DNA of 14,581 bases from Candidatus Woesearchaeota archaeon (GTDB lineage Archaea; Nanobdellota; Nanobdellia; Woesearchaeales; UBA525): contig DAHXMN010000009.1 in assembly GCA_027371725.1 (NCBI GenBank), positions 1 to 14,581 of the forward strand, written 5' to 3'. How positions within the stretch are numbered: position 1 is the first letter of the stretch; each line of letters starts with the position of its first letter. Shown here in pieces: positions 6,421-13,552 of the stretch. The notes under the pieces are model-generated. The model ran no database searches. It was given only the letters and a program-made list of their open reading frames with translations, and was not told the origin of the DNA. Position numbers and translations under genes: made by a program.

Positions 6421-7257
6421 TCACAACGTGTCGAGCGGGCTGACTACGCGTCGTTTCTCCTCGCTGCTGACGTGCGTGTAGATCTCGGTCGTCTGGATCG
6501 AAGCGTGGCCGAGCAGCTCCTGGATGACGCGGAGGTCGGTCCCAGCTTCCCGGAGATGCGTGGCGAAACTGTGCCTGAGCTTGTGCGGCGTCACCTGCTT
6601 CGCGATGCCGGCGCGCCGCGCAGCAGCCGTGACGATCTTCTGCGCGTTCCGTGGCGTCATCGCATCGCCGTCCCTGCCACGGATGATGAGCCCGGACGCG
6701 ACCCTTTCCGCGCGCAGGTATGCCTGGATTTCCGCCACCAGTCCATCCGAGAGGATCACCATCCGGTCCTTGCCGCCCTTGCCGCCGCGGACCCAGGCGA
6801 TATGCTGGCTCGGCTCCAGGTCCGCGACCTTGAGGTTGAGGCATTCCGAGATCCGGAGGCCGGACGCGTAGAGGAGCTTGATCAGGAGCCGCGACTTCTC
6901 GTGGCCGGCGGCCTCGATGAGGCGCTTCACCTCTTCCTTGGTCAGCACGATCGGCAGCTTCTTCAGGATCTTCGGGGTCTTGATCTTGTTGAACCCCCGT
7001 TCCAGGATATCATTATAATAGAAGAGGAGTGCGGACCGGGCGAGCGCGACAGAGCTGTTCTCTTGCCCTTTGTCCAGCAGGTCGGCAAGGTAAGACTTCA
7101 TCTCATCTTCCGCCACCTCTTCCGGTGCCTTCTTCACAGATTCCAGGAAGTTCCGGTTGACGTAGAGGTACTTCTTGATCGTGTTCGGGCTTGAGCCCCT
7201 GAGCTTGAGCTCTGTCACCAGTTTTCGGAGCGGATCCTGCGCTTGCGTCGCATCCAT
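6421..7257 (-). CDS. xerA: XerA-type tyrosine recombinase/integrase
   Basis: From the ATG at 7257 the product is 278 residues and contains both domains of a Xer recombinase: an N-terminal SAM-like core-binding domain (about 10-95) and a C-terminal catalytic domain (about 100-278). The catalytic residues are all present: Arg135 in ASGLRISE, Lys160 in GGKGGKDR, His225 and Arg228 in HKLRHSFATH, His251 in LLGHASIQTT, and the nucleophile Tyr260 in EIYTHV. It should cut and rejoin DNA through a 3'-phosphotyrosine, either resolving chromosome dimers at a dif site or integrating a mobile element. The ATG has a GAGG ribosome binding site about eight bases upstream and is preferred over a TTG at 7284. 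It lies between two AT-rich repeat islands and is not beside other known chromosome-maintenance genes. Confidence 0.93.
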   Translation of the reverse strand: MDATQAQDPLRKLVTELKLRGSSPNTIKKYLYVNRNFLESVKKAPEEVAEDEMKSYLADLLDKGQENSSVALARSALLFYYNDILERGFNKIKTPKILKKLPIVLTKEEVKRLIEAAGHEKSRLLIKLLYASGLRISECLNLKVADLEPSQHIAWVRGGKGGKDRMVILSDGLVAEIQAYLRAERVASGLIIRGRDGDAMTPRNAQKIVTAAARRAGIAKQVTPHKLRHSFATHLREAGTDLRVIQELLGHASIQTTEIYTHVSSEEKRRVVSPLDTL

Positions 7258-7299
7258 TGAGCATCCCTCGTCGATAAACACCAAAAATGGTTCTGATAA

Positions 7300-7329
7300 T
7301 GTATATTATACGAACATTTATTTATAAAT
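7300..7329 (-). promoter_or_regulatory. TATA boxes of the recombinase gene
   Basis: Two TATA-like elements are stacked upstream of the recombinase on the - strand: TATTTATAAATA at about 7318-7329 and GTATAATATAC at 7301-7311. Transcription from them would begin near 7296 or near 7280, leaving leaders of roughly 40 or 23 bases. Both are near-palindromic, so a DNA-binding regulator is possible. Confidence 0.5.
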
Positions 7330-7465
7330 ATTTCGCTCCGAGAACGAGAAAACAGTGCGAACGGATGATCCAAAACCCAGAAATCGCAGGAAAACAGGTA
7401 TTCTGCCTCCCGGGACCCCCTGGGCAAACAAATTGTGGTTTTGTCGAATAAACGTTTCTCAAAAG

Positions 7466-7477
7466 GTTTAAATATCG
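7466..7477 (+). promoter_or_regulatory. TATA box of the 4-helix membrane protein
   Basis: GTTTAAATATCG contains the archaeal TATA box TTTAAATA and implies transcription from about 7498. Exactly the same 12 bases occur on the - strand at 8386-8397 before the PadR gene. Confidence 0.7.
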
Positions 7478-7500
7478 CACTACGCTATTCCTTTCCACAC

Positions 7501-7520
7501 GTCCGGCCTGATGGCCAGAC
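7501..7520 (+). promoter_or_regulatory. Leader hairpin before the ribosome binding site
   Basis: Bases 7501-7508 (GTCCGGCC) pair with 7513-7520 (GGCCAGAC) in an 8-base stem with one mismatch and a TGAT loop. The AGGGGGTG ribosome binding site begins at the next base. The hairpin would sit at the 5' end of the message and might tune translation or protect the message. Confidence 0.35.
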
Positions 7521-7533
7521 AGGGGGTGTAAGA

Positions 7534-7908
7534 GTGGCACAGAAGACAACTACTGGTTCGAACATTTGGTCGAAGGTCGGCGTCTGGTCCTATATCGCGG
7601 GCCTCGTCATCGCGCTCTTGGTCGCGATCTTTTCAGGAATCGGCGGTCTCGCCTCATGGGCGATCTGGACACTCGTCATCTTGGGTGTCATCGTCGGCCT
7701 TTTGAACATTGGCGACGACGAAGTCCTGATGTATCTTGTGGCGAGTGTGGCTTTCGTGGTCTCGGCGAGCGCCTTGGAGGGCGTCTTCGCCGCGGTCGGC
7801 GGCCTGACGATGATCGAGACGTTCATGAACGCAATCATCGTCTTCACGGCTCCGGGCGCGCTGGTGGTGGCGTTCAAGGCGCTGTACCAGGTTGCGAAGA
7901 GCGACTGA
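7534..7908 (+). CDS. Small four-helix membrane protein
   Basis: The GTG at 7534 is chosen because the strong ribosome binding site AGGGGGTG ends six bases upstream and the TATA box at 7467-7474 places the message start downstream of the earlier in-frame codons. The product is 124 residues: a short polar N-terminus (AQKTTTGSNIWSKVG), then four hydrophobic segments at about 17-37, 42-62, 66-90 and 95-118, and a short polar tail (YQVAKSD). The second helix region (WAIWTLVILGVIVGLLNI) is reminiscent of small membrane proteins widespread in archaea, but I cannot name a function. It is convergent with the PadR gene, separated by 113 bases, and the two share a promoter sequence, so PadR may control it. 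Confidence 0.82.
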   Translation: MAQKTTTGSNIWSKVGVWSYIAGLVIALLVAIFSGIGGLASWAIWTLVILGVIVGLLNIGDDEVLMYLVASVAFVVSASALEGVFAAVGGLTMIETFMNAIIVFTAPGALVVAFKALYQVAKSD

Positions 7909-7926
7909 GACTGGATGGCCTGAAAA

Positions 7927-7950
7927 ACCCTTTTCTTCTTCATTTTCTAT
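7927..7950 (+). terminator. T-rich terminator of the membrane-protein gene
   Basis: About 20 bases after the stop the + strand has ACCCTTTTCTTCTTCATTTT, a typical archaeal T-rich termination stretch between two convergent genes. Confidence 0.5.
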
Positions 7951-7973
7951 GGTCATCCACGATCATCTAAGGT

Positions 7974-7989
7974 AGTATGTGTTCATACT
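7974..7989. repeat. Perfect inverted repeat after the PadR gene
   Basis: AGTATGTGTTCATACT has perfect 6-base arms around TGTT, 32 bases past the PadR stop in the convergent gap. It may be a small terminator hairpin for the PadR message or a dimer-binding site. Confidence 0.45.
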
Positions 7990-8021
7990 GTTTCCCGGGA
8001 CGCCTGTTCTTTTCCGGAGCG

Positions 8022-8354
8022 TCATCTCTTCGTCTTCTTCGCAGGGATCTTCTCCCTGAGCCCGGTGAAGTACCGTCCGAAGATGAGGTATAGCCGTTTC
8101 AGTTCGATTCGGCCCTCCGGCAGAAGTTGGTAGACCTTCTTCCGGCCGTCCCGCGAGAACTTGATTAGTTTCTGCCGGCGCAGCTTCTTGAGTGCGGGGT
8201 AGATGGTGCCGGGCGTCAGCGGCCCGCCTTTCCGGTTGCCGATCATCGCCGCGAGCTGTTCGCCATAGAGCCGCTCCTTCGAGAGCTCGTGGAGGATGAG
8301 GAAGCTGAGCAGCCCCTTGAACTGGATGTATTCCGACTCGTCGCGCCGTTTCAT
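8022..8354 (-). CDS. PadR-family winged-helix repressor
   Basis: The 110-residue product from the ATG at 8354 has the PadR winged-helix pattern: helix 1 (GLLSFLILHELSKERLYGEQ), the recognition part with PLTPGTIYPALKKLRRQKLI, then the wing (KFSRDGRKKVYQLLPEGRIE) and a C-terminal helix that would dimerise. The TIYPALKKL signature is diagnostic of the family. Longer in-frame starts at 8408 and 8447 are rejected because the TATA box at 8386-8397 implies a message beginning near 8366, and GAGGTGGT at 8359-8366 is a good ribosome binding site for 8354. PadR proteins usually repress their own gene and neighbouring membrane or detoxification genes in response to small ligands. The short length places it among minimal PadR proteins. 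Confidence 0.9.
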   Translation of the reverse strand: MKRRDESEYIQFKGLLSFLILHELSKERLYGEQLAAMIGNRKGGPLTPGTIYPALKKLRRQKLIKFSRDGRKKVYQLLPEGRIELKRLYLIFGRYFTGLREKIPAKKTKR

Positions 8355-8385
8355 GCGTACCACCTCGTGTCGTTCCTTCCTCGGC

Positions 8386-8397
8386 CGATATTTAAAC
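8386..8397 (-). promoter_or_regulatory. TATA box of the PadR gene
   Basis: On the - strand this reads GTTTAAATATCG, identical over 12 bases to the promoter of the convergent membrane-protein gene (7466-7477). The implied start of transcription is near 8366. Confidence 0.65.
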
Positions 8398-8447
8398 TTA
8401 TTGGTCATCCTATCACTTCGTGCTCGTGCGTCATCCCGCGCAGACAT

Positions 8448-8765
8448 ATTGCTTATAATATATTAAATTTAATGGATTCAGGAAGTCTATAATTTGTGGT
8501 TTTCGCCTAAATATTATAGAATTTAATTTTTATTATATTTTTAATTTTTGCTTATAATTTATAGACATAATAATATTAAAAATTATTGTTTTTGCCTAAA
8601 TATTTAAGATTATCTCTGTAATGTCATTGTTGTGTAAAAACATATATTTAATAAAATATATTATATAAACAATTGTATAGAAAATAATTTTTTAAAAATA
8701 GATTATATAATAAATATTTTTATAAATGTGTTGTACATAATTATTGTTGTAAGATATATATCATG
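8448..8765. other. AT-rich intergenic island, right copy
   Basis: This stretch of about 320 bases is overwhelmingly A and T in a GC-rich surrounding and has no credible reading frame. It lies between the PadR gene and the winged-helix regulator gene. It holds the three 45-base units listed separately at 8491-8625, then increasingly simple AT sequence to about 8760. Low melting stability would suit an origin, a partition site or an insertion target. It ends sharply where GC-rich coding sequence resumes. Confidence 0.7.
8491..8625 (+). repeat. Three diverged 45-base units, right AT island
   Basis: Units at 8491-8535, 8536-8580 and 8581-8625 share the core TTTTTGCCTAAATATT, written as TTTTCGCCTAAATATT, TTTTTGCTTATAATTT and TTTTTGCCTAAATATT. 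The key G of each core is at 8505, 8550 and 8594, a spacing of 45 and 44 bases, against 46 for the pair in the left island (6098 and 6144). All five copies have the same orientation. Confidence 0.6.
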
Positions 8766-8801
8766 AACGCGACTTCTCAGTTCGCCATATCGTCGGCGGA
8801 A

Positions 8802-9323
8802 TCAGATTGCCTTGTCCGTGAGCAGCTGCCGGGAGATTGTCTCGCTGATCATCAGGATGTTCCGGCGCGCCTGGAGCTCCTTGAACTTGAGATCAAGGCT
8901 ATGATAGACCTTGCCATTGACGAATGTCTTGAGGATTGGCACGCCCTTCGCGGCGAGGTTGATGAGATGCCTCTCCACCATCTCGACGGTAAGGCCGAGC
9001 CGTTTCGCCATCTCGAGCGAGGTGATCGGATCCTCGACCGCGTAGAGGACCATCGCCACCTCCTGCTCGCGATGCGTGAGCGTGATGACGACCGCCTCTC
9101 CGTGCGCCGGCGCGAGCTGGAGCTCATCGAGCCGCTCGGAAAGCTTCCCTATCTTCGCGTCGAGCTCGGCCAGGTACTCGTAGCACGCCTGGACCTCGTT
9201 CGTATTCTGGTTGATGGCGTCGAGATGCTGGTTCATTTCCTCCTTCACGGCGGCGAACGCCCGTTTCACGCCGACGTTCATCCTCATGAGGGAGTCGCTG
9301 AACTGCTCATTCGTTGTACGCAA
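8802..9323 (-). CDS. Coiled-coil/winged-helix DNA-binding protein
   Basis: The 173-residue product has an N-terminal coiled coil (about residues 8-70, with repeated Leu/Ile and charged positions in AFAAVKEEMNQHLDAINQNT and LDAKIGKLSERLDELQL). A C-terminal winged helix follows (about 80-153): helix LTHREQEVAMVLYAV, helix-turn-helix SLEMAKRLGLTVEMVERHLI, and wing VPILKTFVNGKVYHSLD. It probably binds DNA as a dimer or multimer and acts as a transcription factor. The TTG at 9323 is supported by GGGGTGAT about six bases upstream and a TATA box at 9366-9374; ATG codons at 9287 and 9281 are alternatives. The arrangement resembles regulators common in DPANN archaea, but the family assignment is by pattern. 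Confidence 0.82.
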   Translation of the reverse strand: MRTTNEQFSDSLMRMNVGVKRAFAAVKEEMNQHLDAINQNTNEVQACYEYLAELDAKIGKLSERLDELQLAPAHGEAVVITLTHREQEVAMVLYAVEDPITSLEMAKRLGLTVEMVERHLINLAAKGVPILKTFVNGKVYHSLDLKFKELQARRNILMISETISRQLLTDKAI

Positions 9324-9365
9324 GATGCAATCACCCCAACCGGAGAACGGGAGGGCAGGGGCTCA

Positions 9366-9374
9366 TTTTTAAAG
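9366..9374 (-). promoter_or_regulatory. TATA box of the coiled-coil/winged-helix gene
   Basis: The - strand reads CTTTAAAAA, centred about 47 bases before the TTG start and leaving a leader of about 20 bases with the GGGGTGAT ribosome binding site. Confidence 0.55.
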
Positions 9375-9433
9375 TTTATGACTGGGAATCATAGCGGTCC
9401 GAGATAGGGAAAAGAAGGCGTTTCAGGGGAAAC

Positions 9434-9441
9434 AATTAAAA
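9434..9441 (+). promoter_or_regulatory. TATA box of the methylase gene
   Basis: AATTAAAA is centred 27 bases before the ATG at 9465, giving a leaderless message. No ribosome binding site precedes the start. Confidence 0.55.
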
Positions 9442-9464
9442 CCCCTTCGCGCAAGCGGGATGCG

Positions 9465-10073
9465 ATGATTGCCAAGCAGAGCCTCGCGGTCGCGCTTTCG
9501 CGTCTCAAACACTTCGAGTCTGCGAAGATGGCGCTGGAGCAATACCCGACGGAGTCTGATCTTGCGGCCGACCTCCTTTGGGACGCGGCGATGAGGGGCA
9601 GGATCGAAGGCAGACGCATTCTCGACCTGGGGGCAGGCACGGGCATCCTCGCGATTGGCGCCGCCCTCCTGGGCGCTTCTGAGGTCGTCGCGGTCGAGAA
9701 GGACGAGGACGCCATCGCCGTCTTCCGGGAGAATCTCGAGCTCTACGAGGGGGTCGAGCGCCTACGCATCGTCGAGGCCGATGTGGCGTCGTTCCGCGAG
9801 CCGGCCGACCTCGTCGTCATGAACCCTCCGTTCGGCACGAAGGAGCGCCATGCCGACCGACTCTTCCTCTCTGCCGCGGTGCGGCTCGCGCCCATCATCT
9901 ACACGATCCACAAGTCCTCGACGGAGAAGTTCGTGAGGGCGTTCGCGGACGATGAAGGGTTCGCGGTCACGATGGCGCAACAGCGCTCCTTCCCTCTCAA
10001 ACGGTCGATGCCCCATCATGAGAAGCAGCATCGGGACGTCGAGGTGACGCTCTTCTGCTTAGAGCGACGTTGA
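9465..10073 (+). CDS. METTL5-like RNA N6-adenine methylase
   Basis: This 202-residue protein is a class I S-adenosylmethionine-dependent methyltransferase of the predicted RNA methylase group that includes human METTL5 (COG2263). EQYPT at 25-29 is the conserved N-terminal signature of the group. DLGAGTGILAIGA (53-65) is the cofactor-binding motif I, EKD at 78-80 the acidic end of strand 2, and NPPFG at 120-124 the catalytic motif of N6-adenine methylases. YTIHK at 146-150 is another conserved site. METTL5 modifies an adenine in small-subunit rRNA, and the archaeal homologues are thought to do the same. The length is the normal one. It stands alone, reading away from the divergent winged-helix gene. 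Confidence 0.92.
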   Translation: MIAKQSLAVALSRLKHFESAKMALEQYPTESDLAADLLWDAAMRGRIEGRRILDLGAGTGILAIGAALLGASEVVAVEKDEDAIAVFRENLELYEGVERLRIVEADVASFREPADLVVMNPPFGTKERHADRLFLSAAVRLAPIIYTIHKSSTEKFVRAFADDEGFAVTMAQQRSFPLKRSMPHHEKQHRDVEVTLFCLERR

Positions 10074-10310
10074 TCGAGTATGATTCGCTTCGCGCGTCAC
10101 CGTCCTGTCTGTCCGTCGCATCGTCCTCGGGTGACGGGCTATCCGAAAGCGAAGCCGGGCTTTGCCGTGTGCCGGATCCTTCGAATCAGTGCGCCTGGGA
10201 GAGCCGCCCACTTCTCGTCCGTCCCTTCCTTCGCTGCACCGCTCACCCCCCGATGGTGGCGACCATGATGTCTACGGATGTTGTTGAATGATACTCTCAT
10301 CTGATGGGCG
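10074..10310. other. Gap without a recognisable gene
   Basis: No frame here looks like a real gene: the candidates of 62-73 residues have Ser/Pro/Arg-rich, low-complexity products, no ribosome binding site and no TATA box. The gap holds an inverted repeat (CGTCACC at 10095-10101 with GGTGACG at 10130-10136) and a direct repeat, TCATCTGATG at 10297-10306 and 10311-10320, the second copy overlapping the stop codon of the next gene. It may carry the 3' ends of two convergent transcripts. Confidence 0.5.
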
Positions 10311-10712
10311 TCATCTGATGAGGGCGTAGGCGTGCACGACCGCGAGATTGAGGCCGCCGTTGATCGCCATGAACATGACGTAGCCCGCGCCGAAGTACTC
10401 GAGGTTGTAGGCGAATGCGAACCCGATGAGATGGTACAGCACGATCAGTGCCGCGGGATACGGGACGATGAAGGAGAGGTAGCCGATGAGGATCGCGAGG
10501 GGGAGCGTCAGCCAGAGATACCTGAGCTCTTTCGGGCTGACGATCGAGTAGCTGACGGTGAGGACGAGCGCGGGGAAGAGCACCCCTTCTCCCCGTGATG
10601 CGAGGATGATGATGCCGGCAGGGGCGATGTCGAAACCGGAGAACCGCACCATCCGGTCGCCGAGATACGAAAGACAGGCATTCACGAAGCCGAAGAGGAG
10701 CGTGAGCCACAT
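10311..10712 (-). CDS. Membrane protein with about five helices, unknown
   Basis: The 133-residue product is hydrophobic throughout: helices at about 2-18, 27-41 (DIAPAGIIILAS), 44-58, 65-85 (YLWLTLPLAILIGYLSF), 87-104 and 106-131 (with FGAGYVMFMAINGGLNLAVV). No charged motif or catalytic residue is apparent. The ATG at 10712 has no ribosome binding site, but a TATA box lies 27 bases upstream, so it is probably a leaderless single gene rather than the last gene of operon II, whose stop is 48 bases upstream. Small multi-helix proteins of this type include substrate-binding subunits of ECF transporters, but nothing here allows that call. Confidence 0.8.
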   Translation of the reverse strand: MWLTLLFGFVNACLSYLGDRMVRFSGFDIAPAGIIILASRGEGVLFPALVLTVSYSIVSPKELRYLWLTLPLAILIGYLSFIVPYPAALIVLYHLIGFAFAYNLEYFGAGYVMFMAINGGLNLAVVHAYALIR

Positions 10713-10734
10713 GGCCTTTCGGGGCGCATTTACC

Positions 10735-10743
10735 GTTTAAAAC
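10735..10743 (-). promoter_or_regulatory. TATA box of the small membrane-protein gene
   Basis: The - strand reads GTTTTAAAC, centred 27 bases before the ATG at 10712. This gives a leaderless message independent of operon II. Confidence 0.55.
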
Positions 10744-10760
10744 ATTGTTTCTTGATCCAC

Positions 10761-12341
10761 CTAAGGGCGCCGATCATCTTTGAGTCGTCTCCGCGCTTCC
10801 ACTTCCACTTCGAGATCGAGCACCCGTTCCGCTATCCGCGTCTCTTTTTCCTCGTCATAGGACCGGGCCTTCGCCGCCGCGAACCGTTCAATCGCCTCCT
10901 CTAGCCCTTTCGTCGTAATCAGCGGCTGTGCGAACGCTTCACTCATTTCGGTCTCCGTGAGCGGTCGGTTGCTCATGGTCATGGGCCGGAGGACATCCTG
11001 TACCACGAGTCCGGTGACGATGTCTTGCACGTGGCGCCCGGAGAGCGGCCGCGGTTTCTGTCCTTTGATCCTGACTTGTTCGGCATAGTTCCCGACCGCG
11101 TCCCAATCATCTATGCGCACGTAGCCGGCGGCGATCCCTTCGGAGAGGTGGCTCTGGAAGATCCGCGCGTACTCCCTAGGCGTCCGCGGCCCGGGCGCGA
11201 AGAGGACGAGCTGGCTGAGCCGGTCATCGAGCGCAGGGTCGACACTGAGCTGATGGTTCGAGGTCGAGACGAGGAGGTAGTTCCCCTTCTCCTCGGTGAA
11301 CAGTCCCTGCAGCTCGTTGAGGAGCGTGTTGGTGATGTTCTTCTCCTCGGGGCTGTGGCTGAGGCCGCGCCGGTCGTGGATAATCGATTCGATGTCGTCC
11401 GCGACGATGAGATATGCCGCCTCGCTCTCCCTGATGGTCTGGAACTCTCCCCGGAGATTCTTGGCGCTCTCGGCGAAGAGCGATGATTTAATCGCGTTCG
11501 TCAGCGAAAACAACTTCAACGGCACCCGCATCCGCGGTTCGAGATCGCGTTTCGCGGCGAAATAGCATTGCCGGATCCCCATCGTCTTTCCCGTACCGGG
11601 GTCTCCCTGGATGCTCACCGTCGATGGAAGGGCGAGCCGCTTCCGCAAGGGATTCTCTTTCCCGTCGAAATGGCTCAGGCCGTAGATCGCCGTCCAGAGG
11701 CCGGACATCATCTCCTCGTTCCCGACGACCGCTTTCTCTGTCACGAGCGCCGGGACCGCGAGGACGCGTTCCGGTCCGTTGCCGTTGAGTCCGGCATAGC
11801 GGTCGCCGTCGAGCGTCACCTGGAACGCGTCAGTCAGGCCGCGCAGCTCAGCGTATCGCCCGTCCCGGGCTGCGGCTCGTGCCGCCTCCGAAAAAGAGGA
11901 GAGGAGCTCTCCGAGTCGCTCTTTGGGATTGCTGCCTACAGCACTGCGGCGGGAGAGATACTCCTGGAAGGGGCTCCGGAAGAGCGTCTCCCGCCGTTCC
12001 TCCCCGTTCCCGAGACCGGGGAAGCCGGTGATTGCGTACCGTTTCTCCTGCCCGCGTTCGAGGCCGTGCCTCTTCAGCACGTGTTGGGCCGCGACGTCGA
12101 CCGCGTACATGCTGAGGAACGGAAGCTTCACCTGTGCCGGAAACTCGTCGTTCACGGCGTGCCGCAGCCCGTCGTGCAGCGCCTCGTAGATGCCGAGGAA
12201 GTCGCAGAGGACCTCCTTCTCATACTCGCCGAGGGGGAGGGGAAGGCTCTGGTTCAGCTCGTAGCGCATGACGCCGAGCGCCTGGCTCCTTTTCGCCGCG
12301 ACCGCTTTCTGGTCGAGCGCAATCGTGTACTGCTGCCGCAT
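10761..12341 (-). CDS. AAA+ ATPase, last gene of operon II
   Basis: The 526-residue product has a helical N-terminal region (1-190) unlike any domain I recognise, then an AAA ATPase module (about 195-450). Walker A is GDPGTGKT at 246-253. Walker B is YLIVADDIES at 310-319, with Asp-Asp in place of the usual Asp-Glu. Sensor 1 is STSN at 359-362, the likely arginine finger is Arg374 in DPALDDRLSQ, and sensor 2 is at SGRHVQ (434-439). The DPAL-x-x-R stretch and NTLLNELQGL before it resemble classical AAA proteins of the Cdc48/Vps4/katanin type. A charged coiled coil (485-526) ends the protein. The ATG has the ribosome binding site GGAGGAGGGTGA and follows the coiled-coil gene by 29 bases. It probably remodels a protein or protein-DNA complex made by its operon partners. 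Confidence 0.9.
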   Translation of the reverse strand: MRQQYTIALDQKAVAAKRSQALGVMRYELNQSLPLPLGEYEKEVLCDFLGIYEALHDGLRHAVNDEFPAQVKLPFLSMYAVDVAAQHVLKRHGLERGQEKRYAITGFPGLGNGEERRETLFRSPFQEYLSRRSAVGSNPKERLGELLSSFSEAARAAARDGRYAELRGLTDAFQVTLDGDRYAGLNGNGPERVLAVPALVTEKAVVGNEEMMSGLWTAIYGLSHFDGKENPLRKRLALPSTVSIQGDPGTGKTMGIRQCYFAAKRDLEPRMRVPLKLFSLTNAIKSSLFAESAKNLRGEFQTIRESEAAYLIVADDIESIIHDRRGLSHSPEEKNITNTLLNELQGLFTEEKGNYLLVSTSNHQLSVDPALDDRLSQLVLFAPGPRTPREYARIFQSHLSEGIAAGYVRIDDWDAVGNYAEQVRIKGQKPRPLSGRHVQDIVTGLVVQDVLRPMTMSNRPLTETEMSEAFAQPLITTKGLEEAIERFAAAKARSYDEEKETRIAERVLDLEVEVEARRRLKDDRRP

Positions 12342-12370
12342 CCTTCACCCTCCTCCTGGCACGCATCGGT

Positions 12371-13528
12371 TCAGGCGAGATAGTCGCTCCCGTGCTCCCT
12401 GAGCGTCTTGGCATAGTCCTTCGCCAGCTTCCTGCGTTGATCGCTCGCTTGCGAGGCTTTCACTTCGCGCGGCGTCAGGTTCACGAGGTCGCCGATATCC
12501 GTGTCGATGCCCGTGCCGATCCGCGACGGCACGCTCTTCACGATCTCGTTGGCGTAGCTGTCCACCGAGGCGTCGAGTCGCGTCAGGACAATCTTCGCCT
12601 CTTCCGAGAGGGCGTGGAGGTGCTTGATCTGCTCGGGGTTGACGACGTTGTACGGCCCGATCTTGTAGAGTTCGAGGGAGCGCTGCAACAGTTCCATGTC
12701 CGAGGAGAATTCCTGCAGGACATCGTAGAGCGGCACCACCTGGCTGAGGATGACCCGGGAACGTGCGATCTCCTTCCCGTTGACGAGGATGTTGTTCGTC
12801 GCGTTGCGTGCGGCCTTCTCATAGGTGTGACGCTCCTTGCGCAGGTCATTGATCTTGCGTTGCACCGCAGCATACTCCTTGCTCCCTGCCTGGTGCAGTT
12901 GTGCACCTTGCTTCTGGAGCTCCTCGATCTCGCCCGGCAGCCCTTTGAGCCTCATCTCTGCGATCCCAATCTGCGTGTCCTGCAAGAGGACGTTATCGAC
13001 CAATGTATGCATGCTTTCCTCGGTCCGGTCACGCAGCGACTCGATGCTCGTCGTCATGGTCTCGAGCTCTCCGACCCCTCTCTCGAGCTCGGCCATGAGC
13101 CGTACCTTGTTCCGCTCACGCACGATGGGCGCGAGCTTCTCCTCGAGCTTTGCGGTGTGCTTGGTCCCGATGAGGAAGCCGAGATAGGTCTCGCCGAACT
13201 GACGGATCTTGATCTGTGTCCGTTCCGAGTCTGTGTAGAGTTTCGACGGGTTGTCCGGCATCCACGCTTTGTCGATGCCTGCCTTCGCATCGTCGAGCAC
13301 TTCGCGGAACTTCTCGAGCCGCGCAGAGATCTCTTTCGGCGTCACTTCCGGAAGCGCGTGCGCCAGCGCGTAGTACTGGTCGGGGTTCTCCTGGAGCTGG
13401 CGTGCGAGACGCCGCTTCCCCTCGTCCGAGAGCTTCGGATGGGCGCGGTCCGCGATCTGCAGCGCGTCCTCGAAACTGACCGAGAGCGTCTGGCTCTCTT
13501 GCTCAGTCTTTGTTTCCAGATCATCCAT
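12371..13528 (-). CDS. Coiled-coil protein of operon II
   Basis: The 385-residue product is predicted to be nearly all helical, with no membrane span. An N-terminal acidic region (1-60) leads into a long helical body with coiled-coil character at about 135-245 (for example EKLAPIVRERNKVRLMAELE and LRDRTEESMHTLVDNVLLQD). A further helical pair with IARSRVILSQVVPLYDVLQE and SSDMELLQRSLELYKIG lies near 255-295, and a basic tail closes the protein. Its size and order of helices recall the TelA/YceH tellurite-resistance family, but no motif clinches this and I treat it as a weak resemblance. The ATG has AGGAGG about ten bases upstream and lies 24 bases after the nuclease stop. A ring-ATPase partner or scaffold role is inferred from the operon. 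Confidence 0.82.
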   Translation of the reverse strand: MDDLETKTEQESQTLSVSFEDALQIADRAHPKLSDEGKRRLARQLQENPDQYYALAHALPEVTPKEISARLEKFREVLDDAKAGIDKAWMPDNPSKLYTDSERTQIKIRQFGETYLGFLIGTKHTAKLEEKLAPIVRERNKVRLMAELERGVGELETMTTSIESLRDRTEESMHTLVDNVLLQDTQIGIAEMRLKGLPGEIEELQKQGAQLHQAGSKEYAAVQRKINDLRKERHTYEKAARNATNNILVNGKEIARSRVILSQVVPLYDVLQEFSSDMELLQRSLELYKIGPYNVVNPEQIKHLHALSEEAKIVLTRLDASVDSYANEIVKSVPSRIGTGIDTDIGDLVNLTPREVKASQASDQRRKLAKDYAKTLREHGSDYLA

Positions 13529-13552
13529 CTTCTTCAGCCTCCTTGTCCTTGT

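Noticed and set aside
8491..8625. CRISPR array
   Set aside because: The units are diverged along their whole length, with no conserved repeat alternating with unique spacers, and no cas gene is present.
10171..10195. tRNA T-arm-like TTCGAATC
   Set aside because: The bases around it do not form the 5-bp T stem, and no acceptor stem or anticodon arm can be placed.
10080..10268. Frame of 62 codons in the gap after the methylase
   Set aside because: The product is rich in Arg, Pro and Ser with no domain, and there is no promoter or ribosome binding site. It starts seven bases after the methylase stop in different-looking sequence.
10264..10306. C/D-box guide RNA from ATGATG and CTGA motifs
   Set aside because: The C-like box is imperfect, only about 32 bases separate it from the D-like box, and no terminal stem or D'/C' pair is seen.
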